Assembly (NCBI GenBank): GCA_043801235.1
Contig: JAZDMF010000145.1
Location: 1-14,639 of the forward strand
Direction: 5' to 3'
Source of the DNA: DAOQAK01 sp043801235
GTDB taxonomy: Bacteria > Bacteroidota > Bacteroidia > Bacteroidales > CG2-30-32-10
Length of the DNA stretch: 14,639 nucleotides
The notes below the pieces were generated by a model. The model did no database searches. It saw only the letters and a list, made by a program, of their open reading frames with translations, and was not told where the DNA came from. Below are positions 1 through 5,743 of this stretch, piece by piece (position 1 is the stretch's first letter; each line of letters starts with the position of its first letter). Both the position numbers and the translations under genes were made by a program.

Positions 1-74
1 GACATTGTTCAACCTGACAGCAATAAAAATCAAATTATCAGTCTGAGTTCATAGAAGGCTGACTACAAAATTTC

Positions 75-749
75 TTACTGAAAATTAAATTGAAACTTCA
101 GGTAACAAATAGGAAGACCTTCTTCAAGAAACATTTTTTCATAAAATGTTTTGATGCTGAGAACATCATCTATTAACTCGTTTCCATATAGATCATGTGT
201 TTTATAAAGAAGATTATGTCCGGCATTTTTTATTACATCAAGAGAATAATCAAACAAAGGAACATTGTCGGTCTTAAGGTGGATAATTCCTCCGGGCACT
301 AATATCTTCATATATCGATCAAGAAACTTAGGAGAAATAAGTCGCTTTTTTGTTTTTGGTTTATTAGGCTGCGGGTCGGGGAATGTTATCCATATTTCGG
401 ATACTTCATCCTTGTTAAAAAAATAATTTATGTGTTCGATCTGTGTTCTGATGAATGCAACATTATTTATTTTTTTATCAAGAGCAGTTTTGCTTCCCTT
501 CCACAACCGTTCTCCCTTAATATCAATTCCAATAAAATTCTTTCCGGGATATTTTTCAGCAAGCCCTGTAGTGTATTCCCCTTTGCCGCAGCCAAGTTCT
601 AGAATAACGGGATTGCTGTTTATAAAATATTCAGATGCCCATTTTCCTTTGAGGAAAAAACCATTATAAATAAAATCAACATTCTTTGGCTGGAACACAT
701 TTTCAAAAGTTCCCAGCTCGGCGAATTTCTGAAGCTTGCGTTTTGTCAC
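75..749 (-). CDS. trmB: tRNA (guanine-N7-)-methyltransferase TrmB
   Basis: This is the SAM-dependent cytoplasmic enzyme that methylates N7 of guanosine 46 in the tRNA variable loop. The 224-residue length fits the family. SAM-binding motif I is ELGCGKG at residues 51-57, followed by the acidic strand end FIGIDIKGERLW. The family signature ITFPDPQPNKPKTKKR lies near residues 121-136, and the C-terminal half keeps GGIIHLKTDN. The start codon is GTG at 749-747. An in-frame stop lies a few codons upstream, and the predicted N-terminus (KLQKFAELGTFENVFQP) matches the usual Bacteroidetes TrmB beginning. It is separated by 273 nt from the next gene upstream, so it is probably transcribed on its own, but no clear promoter was found. 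The identification is secure. Confidence 0.95.
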   Translation of the reverse strand: MTKRKLQKFAELGTFENVFQPKNVDFIYNGFFLKGKWASEYFINSNPVILELGCGKGEYTTGLAEKYPGKNFIGIDIKGERLWKGSKTALDKKINNVAFIRTQIEHINYFFNKDEVSEIWITFPDPQPNKPKTKKRLISPKFLDRYMKILVPGGIIHLKTDNVPLFDYSLDVIKNAGHNLLYKTHDLYGNELIDDVLSIKTFYEKMFLEEGLPICYLKFQFNFQ

Positions 750-794
750 CTTTTCTTTGAATTGGTTTTATATTTTAACCATTTTTTCAATTAT

Positions 795-978
795 CAATAT
801 CCAATACTGAATATCCAGTTATGAAATAATACTCTTACTCAGTATGTTTTAGTCAATAGATAAATTTGGTATAATGCCGAAATAGCAGCTGTTATAGTAT
901 CCGCCAACTGGCGGAGACTATTACAGATACCGCATTGGTATAAACACTTGGTTATTCATCATTGGGTGTTGGATATTG
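795..978. repeat. Nested intergenic repeats with GC-rich palindrome
   Basis: The 273-nt spacer between trmB and the HU-like/SPOR gene has no convincing ORF but is dense in repeats. Outer inverted arms CAATATCCAA (795-804) and TTGGATATTG (969-978) are perfect complements. Inside them, the 9-bp direct repeat TTGGTATAA occurs at 866-874 and 935-943. Between the direct repeats lies an imperfect palindrome (887-928) with about 20-base arms and three mismatches, centred on TCCGCCA-AC-TGGCGGA (900-915). TTGGATATTG-like units are familiar Bacteroidetes intergenic filler. The bracketed palindrome could be an inserted element or a transcript-end hairpin. No U-tract follows it, so it is not called a terminator. 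Confidence 0.6.
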
Positions 979-1022
979 GAAATTAATTAATTTGCTTTTA
1001 TTACTTACTTCTGGTCAATTTT

Positions 1023-1985
1023 TTATTTTTCAAGTATCCATGCATCCTGATTACCTGAAGTTTTGATAACTGCAAGAGCCTGCTCAGCCTGTGTTTTAAC
1101 ATAATACACATCATAACTTACCACGTAAAGATTTTTCTCAGGCATGAAAATGCTTTCCGGTTTATACCCCTGGCTGTTTAATTGAATAACATAGTTATCG
1201 GCATTCCCTTTAATTCTGAAACTGGCTGCAATAATATAATAGCGCACATTTCCCTGCTGCTGTGTTTGTGAAATTTCAACACTATTTGCTTTGACTGCCT
1301 TAATAATAGAATCGTCTTGATTTACCGATTCACCTTTGTTTTCTGAGGGATTATTATCAGATTTTTTATCAGCTATTAGTATTGAATTATTTCGTTTTTG
1401 CGAATTTATATTTATTCCGATCCTGCTGAATAAATCCGGTTTAATAAAATAAACGGTTGTAATTCCAGCAACAACAAGCACGAAAAATGCAATGATCCAC
1501 ATAGCAGTAATGTGATTTTTTTTCTTTTTTCCGGATGTTTGTATTTTGGCATTATTTTCTTTTTCTTTTTGTGTTTTAGGAAACGGAACTGCAGTTATGG
1601 AAGTCAGGCCGAATGAATCGATATTATAATTTATACTCGTGTCGGCGCTAAAGCAAATGTTACCCGAAGGGTCTTTTATTAATACGCCTATTTTCTCAAG
1701 CACGACTTCATTTCCTGACTTCAGTAATTTTTGAACATTTTCAACATATTCAAGAATTAGCTCACATGCATTAAAAAACGAAATCCTGTTTTTTTCAGAA
1801 ATATAATTCCCAAGCACTCCATCATTATTTTTAACTGAGGGGTCAAAAAGCAAAATTTTCCCGGGAGGTAAAATGTTATCACCCTTTATTGATGCTGGAA
1901 TGTTTTTTAAATGAAATAATCCCAGACCGGGAAGTATAACCGTTTCAAACCGGAGCAGCAATTCGCTAAGGTATTGCGGGATCAT
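1023..1985 (-). CDS. HU-like (CCDC81-type) / SPOR-domain membrane protein
   Basis: This 320-residue, probably inner-membrane protein has a cytoplasmic N-terminal region (about 1-115) resembling the Bacteroidetes HU-like/CCDC81 domains; it opens with IPQYLSELLLRFETVILPG and contains KSGNEVVLEKIG at about 89-100. A basic linker (KKKK near 153-156) precedes one transmembrane helix at about 160-180, then a polar periplasmic linker. The C-terminal SPOR domain (about 246-318, starting VRYYIIAASF) is a fold that binds denuded peptidoglycan glycan strands. The protein may therefore connect the septal wall to DNA or a cytoplasmic partner; that role is inference. Its ATG overlaps the kdsB stop by 4 bp, so the two are probably translationally coupled. 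The domain architecture is clear, but the exact function is not known. Confidence 0.82.
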   Translation of the reverse strand: MIPQYLSELLLRFETVILPGLGLFHLKNIPASIKGDNILPPGKILLFDPSVKNNDGVLGNYISEKNRISFFNACELILEYVENVQKLLKSGNEVVLEKIGVLIKDPSGNICFSADTSINYNIDSFGLTSITAVPFPKTQKEKENNAKIQTSGKKKKNHITAMWIIAFFVLVVAGITTVYFIKPDLFSRIGININSQKRNNSILIADKKSDNNPSENKGESVNQDDSIIKAVKANSVEISQTQQQGNVRYYIIAASFRIKGNADNYVIQLNSQGYKPESIFMPEKNLYVVSYDVYYVKTQAEQALAVIKTSGNQDAWILEK

Positions 1986-2758
1986 CGATCAGGATTATTT
2001 TTTTTATTCAGAAGGTTAATAATTTTATTAACATCCTGCGGAGTATCGACAGAATGGCTTGCGATGTCAGTCAATGCAACATGGATAGGATATCCATTCT
2101 CAAGCCATCTCAGCTGTTCAAGCGATTCGGCCTGTTCGAGCGGGGATTGGGGAAGTTTGACAATTTCATTCAGAACAGAAGCCCTGTAAGCATAAATCCC
2201 GACATGCATGAAATATTCGCAGTAGTTCAGCCAATCGTTCTGAGCAACGCCACGAAGATAAGGTATTGGAGCGCGGCTGAAGTAAAGGGCTTTTTTATTT
2301 TTATCGGTCACCACCTTCATCACACCCGGATTCATAAGATCATCCGGATCATCTATCTTTCGGATCAAGGTTGCAATATTTACACAGGAACCGGAAAAAC
2401 AAGAACAAACAAGTTCAATCTGTTTTGGATTTATCAAAGGTTCATCTCCCTGAATATTTATCACCACATCATCATCAGAAAATTTATTTTCATTTTTCAG
2501 CAACTTAAAAGCTTCATGGCAGCGTTCCGTCCCGCAGGTATGGTTGCGGTTTGTCATTATTGTCATGCCACCAAAAGATACAACATGGTCGAATATCCGC
2601 TGGTCGTCGGTGGCTACAGTAAGCGCATTCAGTACGGATGCTAAAGTGCATTGCTCATATACACGTTGTATCATCGACTTTCCTTCGATAACATGTAAGG
2701 GCTTTCCGGGGAAGCGTGTGGAATTATATCGTGCAGGTATGATGCCTATGAATTTCAT
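1982..2758 (-). CDS. kdsB: 3-deoxy-manno-octulosonate cytidylyltransferase (CMP-KDO synthetase)
   Basis: KdsB activates KDO with CTP to give CMP-KDO in the cytoplasm, which is required for the inner core of lipopolysaccharide. The N-terminal nucleotide-binding signature IIPARYNSTRFPGKPL is at about residues 6-21, and NIQGDEPLI in mid-protein is the metal- and sugar-binding loop typical of the family. The substrate-contacting stretch ALYFSRAPIPYLR and the C-terminal SLEQLRWLENG also match. At 258 residues it is of normal length. The start is ATG at 2758-2756. The 18-nt gap from the acetyltransferase gene upstream and the 4-bp overlap with the HU-like/SPOR gene downstream suggest a small operon. 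The identification is secure. Confidence 0.96.
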   Translation of the reverse strand: MKFIGIIPARYNSTRFPGKPLHVIEGKSMIQRVYEQCTLASVLNALTVATDDQRIFDHVVSFGGMTIMTNRNHTCGTERCHEAFKLLKNENKFSDDDVVINIQGDEPLINPKQIELVCSCFSGSCVNIATLIRKIDDPDDLMNPGVMKVVTDKNKKALYFSRAPIPYLRGVAQNDWLNYCEYFMHVGIYAYRASVLNEIVKLPQSPLEQAESLEQLRWLENGYPIHVALTDIASHSVDTPQDVNKIINLLNKKNNPDR

Positions 2759-2776
2759 GATAGATTTTTGAGAAAG

Positions 2777-3271
2777 CTAATTTACAATAATATCAGCATC
2801 TGGTACGAACTTATTGATTTGATCTTCTGTCATCTGTCCGTTCACCCATGTCTGGTCGAGCGAGGCATTGTATTTTTTATAAAAATCAATGGCCGGTATA
2901 TTCCAGTCGAGTACCTGCCACATCAGGCGTTTCGCTTTCACTTCTTTGCATCTCATGATGACGGCTTCAAACAAATGTCTTCCGATCTTTTTTCCGCGAT
3001 GCGCTTCACGAACAATAATATCTTCAAGGTAAATGCATTTCCCCTTCCATGTTGAATAAGCATAAAAATAAAAAGCCATTCCAAGTATTTCAGAATTACT
3101 CTCTGCGAGAATGATTTCATAAACTGGATTTTTTCCGAAACCATCATTTTTCAAATCCTTAAGAGTTACAGTAACTTCACCCGGTGCGCGTTCGTAGGTT
3201 GCAAGCACTTTAATCAACTCCAATACTTCAGGCAGGTCTGATTCTTTTGCTTTGCGAAGTTTAGTTTCCAT
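2777..3271 (-). CDS. GNAT-family N-acetyltransferase (diamine/thialysine acetyltransferase-like)
   Basis: This 164-residue protein is a single GNAT domain. The acetyl-CoA pyrophosphate loop is at about residues 88-98 (REAHRGKKIGR, of the Q/R-x-x-G-x-G/A type), preceded by the strand YLEDIIV. The C-terminal motif WQVLDWNIPAIDFYKKYNA, together with the N-terminal TYERAPGEV, places it near the spermidine/spermine or thialysine acetyltransferase group. Its acceptor is probably a small polyamine-like or lysine-like amine, although the substrate cannot be read from sequence alone. The start is ATG at 3271-3269, and it lies 18 nt upstream of kdsB, with which it is probably co-transcribed. The family is sure; the substrate is tentative. 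Confidence 0.88.
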   Translation of the reverse strand: METKLRKAKESDLPEVLELIKVLATYERAPGEVTVTLKDLKNDGFGKNPVYEIILAESNSEILGMAFYFYAYSTWKGKCIYLEDIIVREAHRGKKIGRHLFEAVIMRCKEVKAKRLMWQVLDWNIPAIDFYKKYNASLDQTWVNGQMTEDQINKFVPDADIIVN

Positions 3272-3290
3272 ACAATTTTATAAAAATACA

Positions 3291-3382
3291 GAACACTGAT
3301 CTGACTTATTGTTATGATTTGCACTGATCCAATCAGTGATCATCAGTTCTATCTGTTCCTATATTTATTGGAATCAGTGTTC
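3291..3382. repeat. Intergenic ATCAGTG/CACTGAT repeat cluster
   Basis: The 114-nt gap between the GNAT and HD-domain genes contains CACTGAT at 3294-3300 and 3322-3328, ATCAGTG at 3332-3338 and 3373-3379, and a partial copy ATCAGT at 3342-3347. The inner pair forms a perfect 7-bp stem with a CCA loop (3322-3338). The outer pair GAACACTGAT (3291-3300) and ATCAGTGTTC (3373-3382) forms a perfect 10-bp inverted repeat. The outer arm ends just after the HD-domain gene stop, so transcripts could fold here. It is more likely a dispersed Bacteroidetes repeat than a classical terminator, since there is no U-tract. Confidence 0.6.
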
Positions 3383-3385
3383 CAT

Positions 3386-3955
3386 TTACAAACCAATCTT
3401 ATCGGCAATTCCGCGCATTGCATTCACGCTAATTTCCGCAAACTCGGGTAAAGGTATTCCAATCAATTCACATTCAAGTATGCTTTCTCTTTTTACTGAG
3501 GCTGCAAAAGCCTTTTCTTTCATGCGTTTTACTACCGAGGAAGATTTTACAGATGCTATTTTCCTGTCAGGATAAACATAGGTTGTTGCCTGTATCAGCC
3601 CGGTAATTGTTTCGCCCGCAGCCAGTGCATGCTGAAAAACTGTAGTACGCAAGCCTGCACCTTCAGCTTCTTCGTTATGGTGTTTTATGGCATCAATAAT
3701 TTCTGCATCGATTCCTTTTTCCTCAAGCATTTTTGCTGTTACCAATCCATGAACCTTTGGGTCGGCATTTGTTATTTCAACATCCAGATCGTGCAGCAAG
3801 CCTGCCATGGCCCATTTTTCTGTGTCCTCGCTAAGTCTTATTGCTAAAGCATACATTACAGCTTCCGATGCAAGGCAGTGCCAGATGGTGCGTTCGTTTT
3901 TGATGTTTTCTTTAACTAAGATTAAAGCTTCTTCTCGTGTAATTCCTACATCCAT
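3386..3955 (-). CDS. HDIG-type HD-domain protein (putative metal-dependent phosphohydrolase)
   Basis: This 189-residue HD-superfamily protein carries likely metal ligands at H26 (in WHCLASEAVM), H55-D56 (GLLHDLD), H69 (HGLVTAKML) and H92/H93 (IKHH). The stretch AAGETITGLIQA near 112-123 occupies the place where relatives carry the last conserved aspartate (ADxxTGLI-like); here a glutamate, E115, replaces it. The C-terminal helices, with VVKRMKEKAFAASVKRE, are typical of stand-alone cytoplasmic HDIG proteins of this size. Substrates of this subgroup are not established; members are often loosely named phosphohydrolases or hydrolases. The start is ATG at 3955-3953, with a TAnnTTTG-like box about 23 nt upstream. 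The family call is strong, but the function is unknown. Confidence 0.85.
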   Translation of the reverse strand: MDVGITREEALILVKENIKNERTIWHCLASEAVMYALAIRLSEDTEKWAMAGLLHDLDVEITNADPKVHGLVTAKMLEEKGIDAEIIDAIKHHNEEAEGAGLRTTVFQHALAAGETITGLIQATTYVYPDRKIASVKSSSVVKRMKEKAFAASVKRESILECELIGIPLPEFAEISVNAMRGIADKIGL

Positions 3956-3977
3956 AATATGGATTTTAAATCCGTTT

Positions 3978-3985
3978 CAAATGTA
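3978..3985 (-). promoter_or_regulatory. Putative Bacteroidetes -7 box for the HD-domain gene
   Basis: On the minus strand this reads TACATTTG, an exact match to the TAnnTTTG -7 consensus of Bacteroidetes sigma-ABfr promoters. It would place the transcription start near 3970, about 15 nt before the ATG at 3955. No TTTG -33 element is visible at the usual 19-21 nt spacing, so the call rests on one box in AT-rich DNA. Confidence 0.35.
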
Positions 3986-3999
3986 AATGTATAAAGTAT

Positions 4000-4533
4000 T
4001 TATTTTTTTCTCCTATTTGGATTTTTATACTTTCTCTGTTTTGGTTCAGAAATTATTTCCGGATCCCCGTTTGTTTTATAACCTATCTTTTTTCGCGGTT
4101 TTGAAGCAGGAGAAACAAGTTGTTTCAGGTATTGAAAAATAAGTTGAATTTGTTCATCATGTGAAGACACTTTATTTTCCAATTCTTCTAATTTAAAAAG
4201 AATATCTTTATGGGTGAGTAATATTTCACGCATCCTCGTGAAAATTCTTATTATTTGTATATTAACCAAAATAGCTTGTTTGCTGTTAAGTATGCTCGAC
4301 AACATGGCAACTCCCTGTTCGGTAAATGCCATTGGTAAATAGCGAACGCCACCCCAACCTGCCTTGCCGCCAGGCAGGCTTGAGGTGCCAATTTGGCTCC
4401 TCAAGTTTTGTAATTCTTCTTTTGTAAGTTCGAACATGAAATCCATTGGAAATCTTTCTGCATTTCGCCTCACCTGTCTTTTCATTTGTTTGTTATCTAC
4501 CCCATAAAGCTCAGCAAGGTCGAAATCGAGCAT
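4000..4533 (-). CDS. ORF6N-domain DNA-binding protein (N-terminus displaced by a frameshift)
   Basis: The protein carries an ORF6N domain (KilA-N/phage-antirepressor-like, presumed DNA-binding) with the family hallmark LDFDLAELYGVDNKQMKRQV, then RFPMDFMFELTKEE, YLPMAFTEQGVAMLSS and a helical segment NIQIIRIFTRMRE. A coiled-coil stretch follows (about 113-135), and the tail PRKKIGYKT is the common C-terminal signature. From the ATG at 4533 the protein is 177 residues, but the domain normally starts earlier. The codons just upstream read IYLIRNKKV in the same frame, matching the family, and stop at a TGA without any ATG. A better ATG at 4615 is one base out of frame. A seven-residue insert (LPGGKAG, 4357-4377) sits in the core. 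The family is sure; its regulatory target and whether it is functional are unknown. Confidence 0.8.
   Translation of the reverse strand: MLDFDLAELYGVDNKQMKRQVRRNAERFPMDFMFELTKEELQNLRSQIGTSSLPGGKAGWGGVRYLPMAFTEQGVAMLSSILNSKQAILVNIQIIRIFTRMREILLTHKDILFKLEELENKVSSHDEQIQLIFQYLKQLVSPASKPRKKIGYKTNGDPEIISEPKQRKYKNPNRRKK
4358..4378. repeat. GC-rich hairpin inserted in-frame in the ORF6N gene
   Basis: A perfect 7-bp inverted repeat, CCTGCCT (4358-4364) and AGGCAGG (4372-4378), encloses a 7-nt loop. The overlapping 21-bp stretch 4357-4377 encodes LPGGKAG. Removing exactly those codons leaves TSSWGGVRYLPMAFTEQG, the normal ORF6N core. The GC-rich composition contrasts with the surrounding AT-rich gene, which suggests an inserted small palindromic repeat. 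Confidence 0.6.
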
Positions 4534-4615
4534 TACTTTCTTATTTCGTATAAGATAAATTTTGCTGATAATAAAATCGCCAGCAAGAATAAGAGCAGCA
4601 GGTTTTTTTATTCAT
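4534..4615 (-). pseudogene. Out-of-frame N-terminal segment of the ORF6N gene
   Basis: The ATG at 4615-4613 begins MNKK and then meets a run of seven A on the coding strand (T7 at 4603-4609). Reading the run as six A joins it to the downstream frame and gives MNKKPAALILAGDFIISK followed by IYLIRNKKV and the ORF6N domain. That restored N-terminus, of about 27 extra residues, is what full-length relatives show. As given, the frame from this ATG does not enter the ORF6N frame. This could be a sequencing indel, a real mutation, or an expression switch by homopolymer slippage. Confidence 0.6.
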
Positions 4616-4634
4616 GATTTTAAGAAATGATTAT

Positions 4635-4663
4635 CAAAAATAAATTATTGGATTGGCATCAAA
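4635..4663 (-). promoter_or_regulatory. Putative promoter for the ORF6N gene
   Basis: On the minus strand TTTG (4663-4660) and TATTTTTG (4642-4635, matching TAnnTTTG) are separated by 17 nt, slightly shorter than the usual 19-21 nt in Bacteroidetes. Transcription would start near 4628, about 13 nt before the out-of-frame ATG at 4615. This favours 4615 over 4533 as the original start codon. The surroundings are AT-rich, so chance matches are possible. Confidence 0.35.
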
Positions 4664-4755
4664 ATTAAAATATTTCAGCAATACCAAAAGTCATCGACTA
4701 TTTTATAATTCGAAAAGGTATAATATCTGATTCTGTTTTTAATAAGCAGAAAAGA

Positions 4756-4818
4756 ATAATTTATGATTATAATCCAAAAAAATTATAATAATATTGGATT
4801 ATAGTCGTAATAAATTAT
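4756..4818 (-). terminator. Hairpin terminator at the end of the Mo/W-cofactor operon
   Basis: A long inverted repeat has arms at 4756-4777 and 4794-4818: roughly 21 pairs, one mismatch and a 3-nt bulge, with the uninterrupted core TTGGATTATA against TATAATCCAA. It starts one nucleotide after the stop codon of the MOSC-MogA gene (4822-4820). In transcript direction the stem is followed by UUCUUUUCU. The position and pyrimidine-rich exit fit an intrinsic terminator separating the operon from the ORF6N gene. The stem is AU-rich, so termination efficiency is uncertain. Confidence 0.65.
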
Positions 4819-4819
4819 G

Positions 4820-5743
4820 TTAATGCGCATCCACATCATGCAACATAAGGATGAGATGATCCAGCACTTTTGTTATTTCAGCCATGTACTCATTCACTGC
4901 TTTCACACTGCCAGGAAGTGTAAAGATCATTGTTTTATTAATTATTCCTGCCACCGAACGGCTGATGAGTGCATTGGGTTTTTCTGCTCCGTATTTCATC
5001 CGTATAAAATCCATGATGCCCGGTATTTCTTTCTGCAGCATGGGTTTTACAACATCAATAGTAATATCTTTAGAGCCGATTCCTGTTCCTCCTGTGGTAA
5101 AAACCAAATCAAATTTTTTATCTGTAAATTTTTCAATCGATTTTTTCAATAGTGACGCATTATCGGGAATTAAGATGGTTGTGGTTTCAAATTTTCTGTT
5201 GCTTATATCAAAATGTTTTTCTGTCAACTCTTTAATTTGCGGCCCGCTGCGGTCGCCGTATTCGCCACGGTGGGCGCGGTCGCTGAGCGTGACAATACCT
5301 ATCTTAAAAAATTTTGGTTTGTATAATATTTCATCTCCTGCTTTTATTTCCCCGCCTTTAATAACACGGCAGAAAATACCTTCCTTAGGCATCACGCAGT
5401 TCCCCACTTCATTGAAAATGGCACATTTTTCGCCATGGCATTCTTTCCCTATTTGCGTTACTTCCAGAATAACATCTCCCGTTTCGAAACAATCAAGGAT
5501 ATTCGATCTGAATACTTCAAAGCCTTCGGTGGTTATGTTTTCGGCAAATTCACCATAATTGATCTTTCTTTTTGCCTGTTTTGAAAATTTCTCAATGCTT
5601 TCAATGCCAAGCATACTCACCTGCCTGTGCCAGTTGCCGGCATGAGCATCGTTTTCAACACCTTTTTCATTAATAAGGATTGATTTGACAGGATGTTTAA
5701 TAGTGCCTGTTTTTTCTGAAATATTTACTGATAATATTTTCAT
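4820..5743 (-). CDS. MOSC domain - MogA/MoaB fusion, molybdenum cofactor protein
   Basis: Two domains are fused in 307 residues. Residues 1 to about 147 are a MOSC domain (cysteine-containing sulfur-carrier fold related to the Moco sulfurase C-terminus), with GVENDAHAG near 29-37 and the cysteine cluster CHGEKCAIFNEVGNC at about 103-117. Residues from about 148 to 305 are a MogA/MoaB domain, which binds and adenylates molybdopterin: KIGIVTLSDRAHRGEYGDRSG, then TTGGTGIGSKDIT, then MIFTLPGSVKAV. The fusion suggests coupling of cofactor adenylation with a sulfur-handling or cofactor-binding step; that is inference. Its ATG overlaps the serine-hydrolase stop by 4 bp, and it is the last gene of the operon, directly before the hairpin at 4756-4818. 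Domain calls are firm; the MOSC role is not known. Confidence 0.9.
   Translation of the reverse strand: MKILSVNISEKTGTIKHPVKSILINEKGVENDAHAGNWHRQVSMLGIESIEKFSKQAKRKINYGEFAENITTEGFEVFRSNILDCFETGDVILEVTQIGKECHGEKCAIFNEVGNCVMPKEGIFCRVIKGGEIKAGDEILYKPKFFKIGIVTLSDRAHRGEYGDRSGPQIKELTEKHFDISNRKFETTTILIPDNASLLKKSIEKFTDKKFDLVFTTGGTGIGSKDITIDVVKPMLQKEIPGIMDFIRMKYGAEKPNALISRSVAGIINKTMIFTLPGSVKAVNEYMAEITKVLDHLILMLHDVDAH

Noticed and set aside
1..74. Start of another gene downstream of trmB
   Set aside because: A short minus-strand frame (IFIAVRLNNV) runs off the window edge, but it has no ATG and is too short to judge.
887..928. Rho-independent terminator after the HU-like/SPOR gene
   Set aside because: The hairpin is about 95 nt downstream of the stop and no U-tract follows on the minus strand; repeat origin fits better.
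2054..2644. 196-codon open frame on the plus strand
   Set aside because: It lies antisense within kdsB, which has unmistakable family motifs; the plus-strand translation shows no domain pattern.
4884..5558. 224-codon open frame on the plus strand
   Set aside because: It is antisense to the MOSC-MogA gene and has no recognisable motif; codon pattern follows from the real gene on the other strand.
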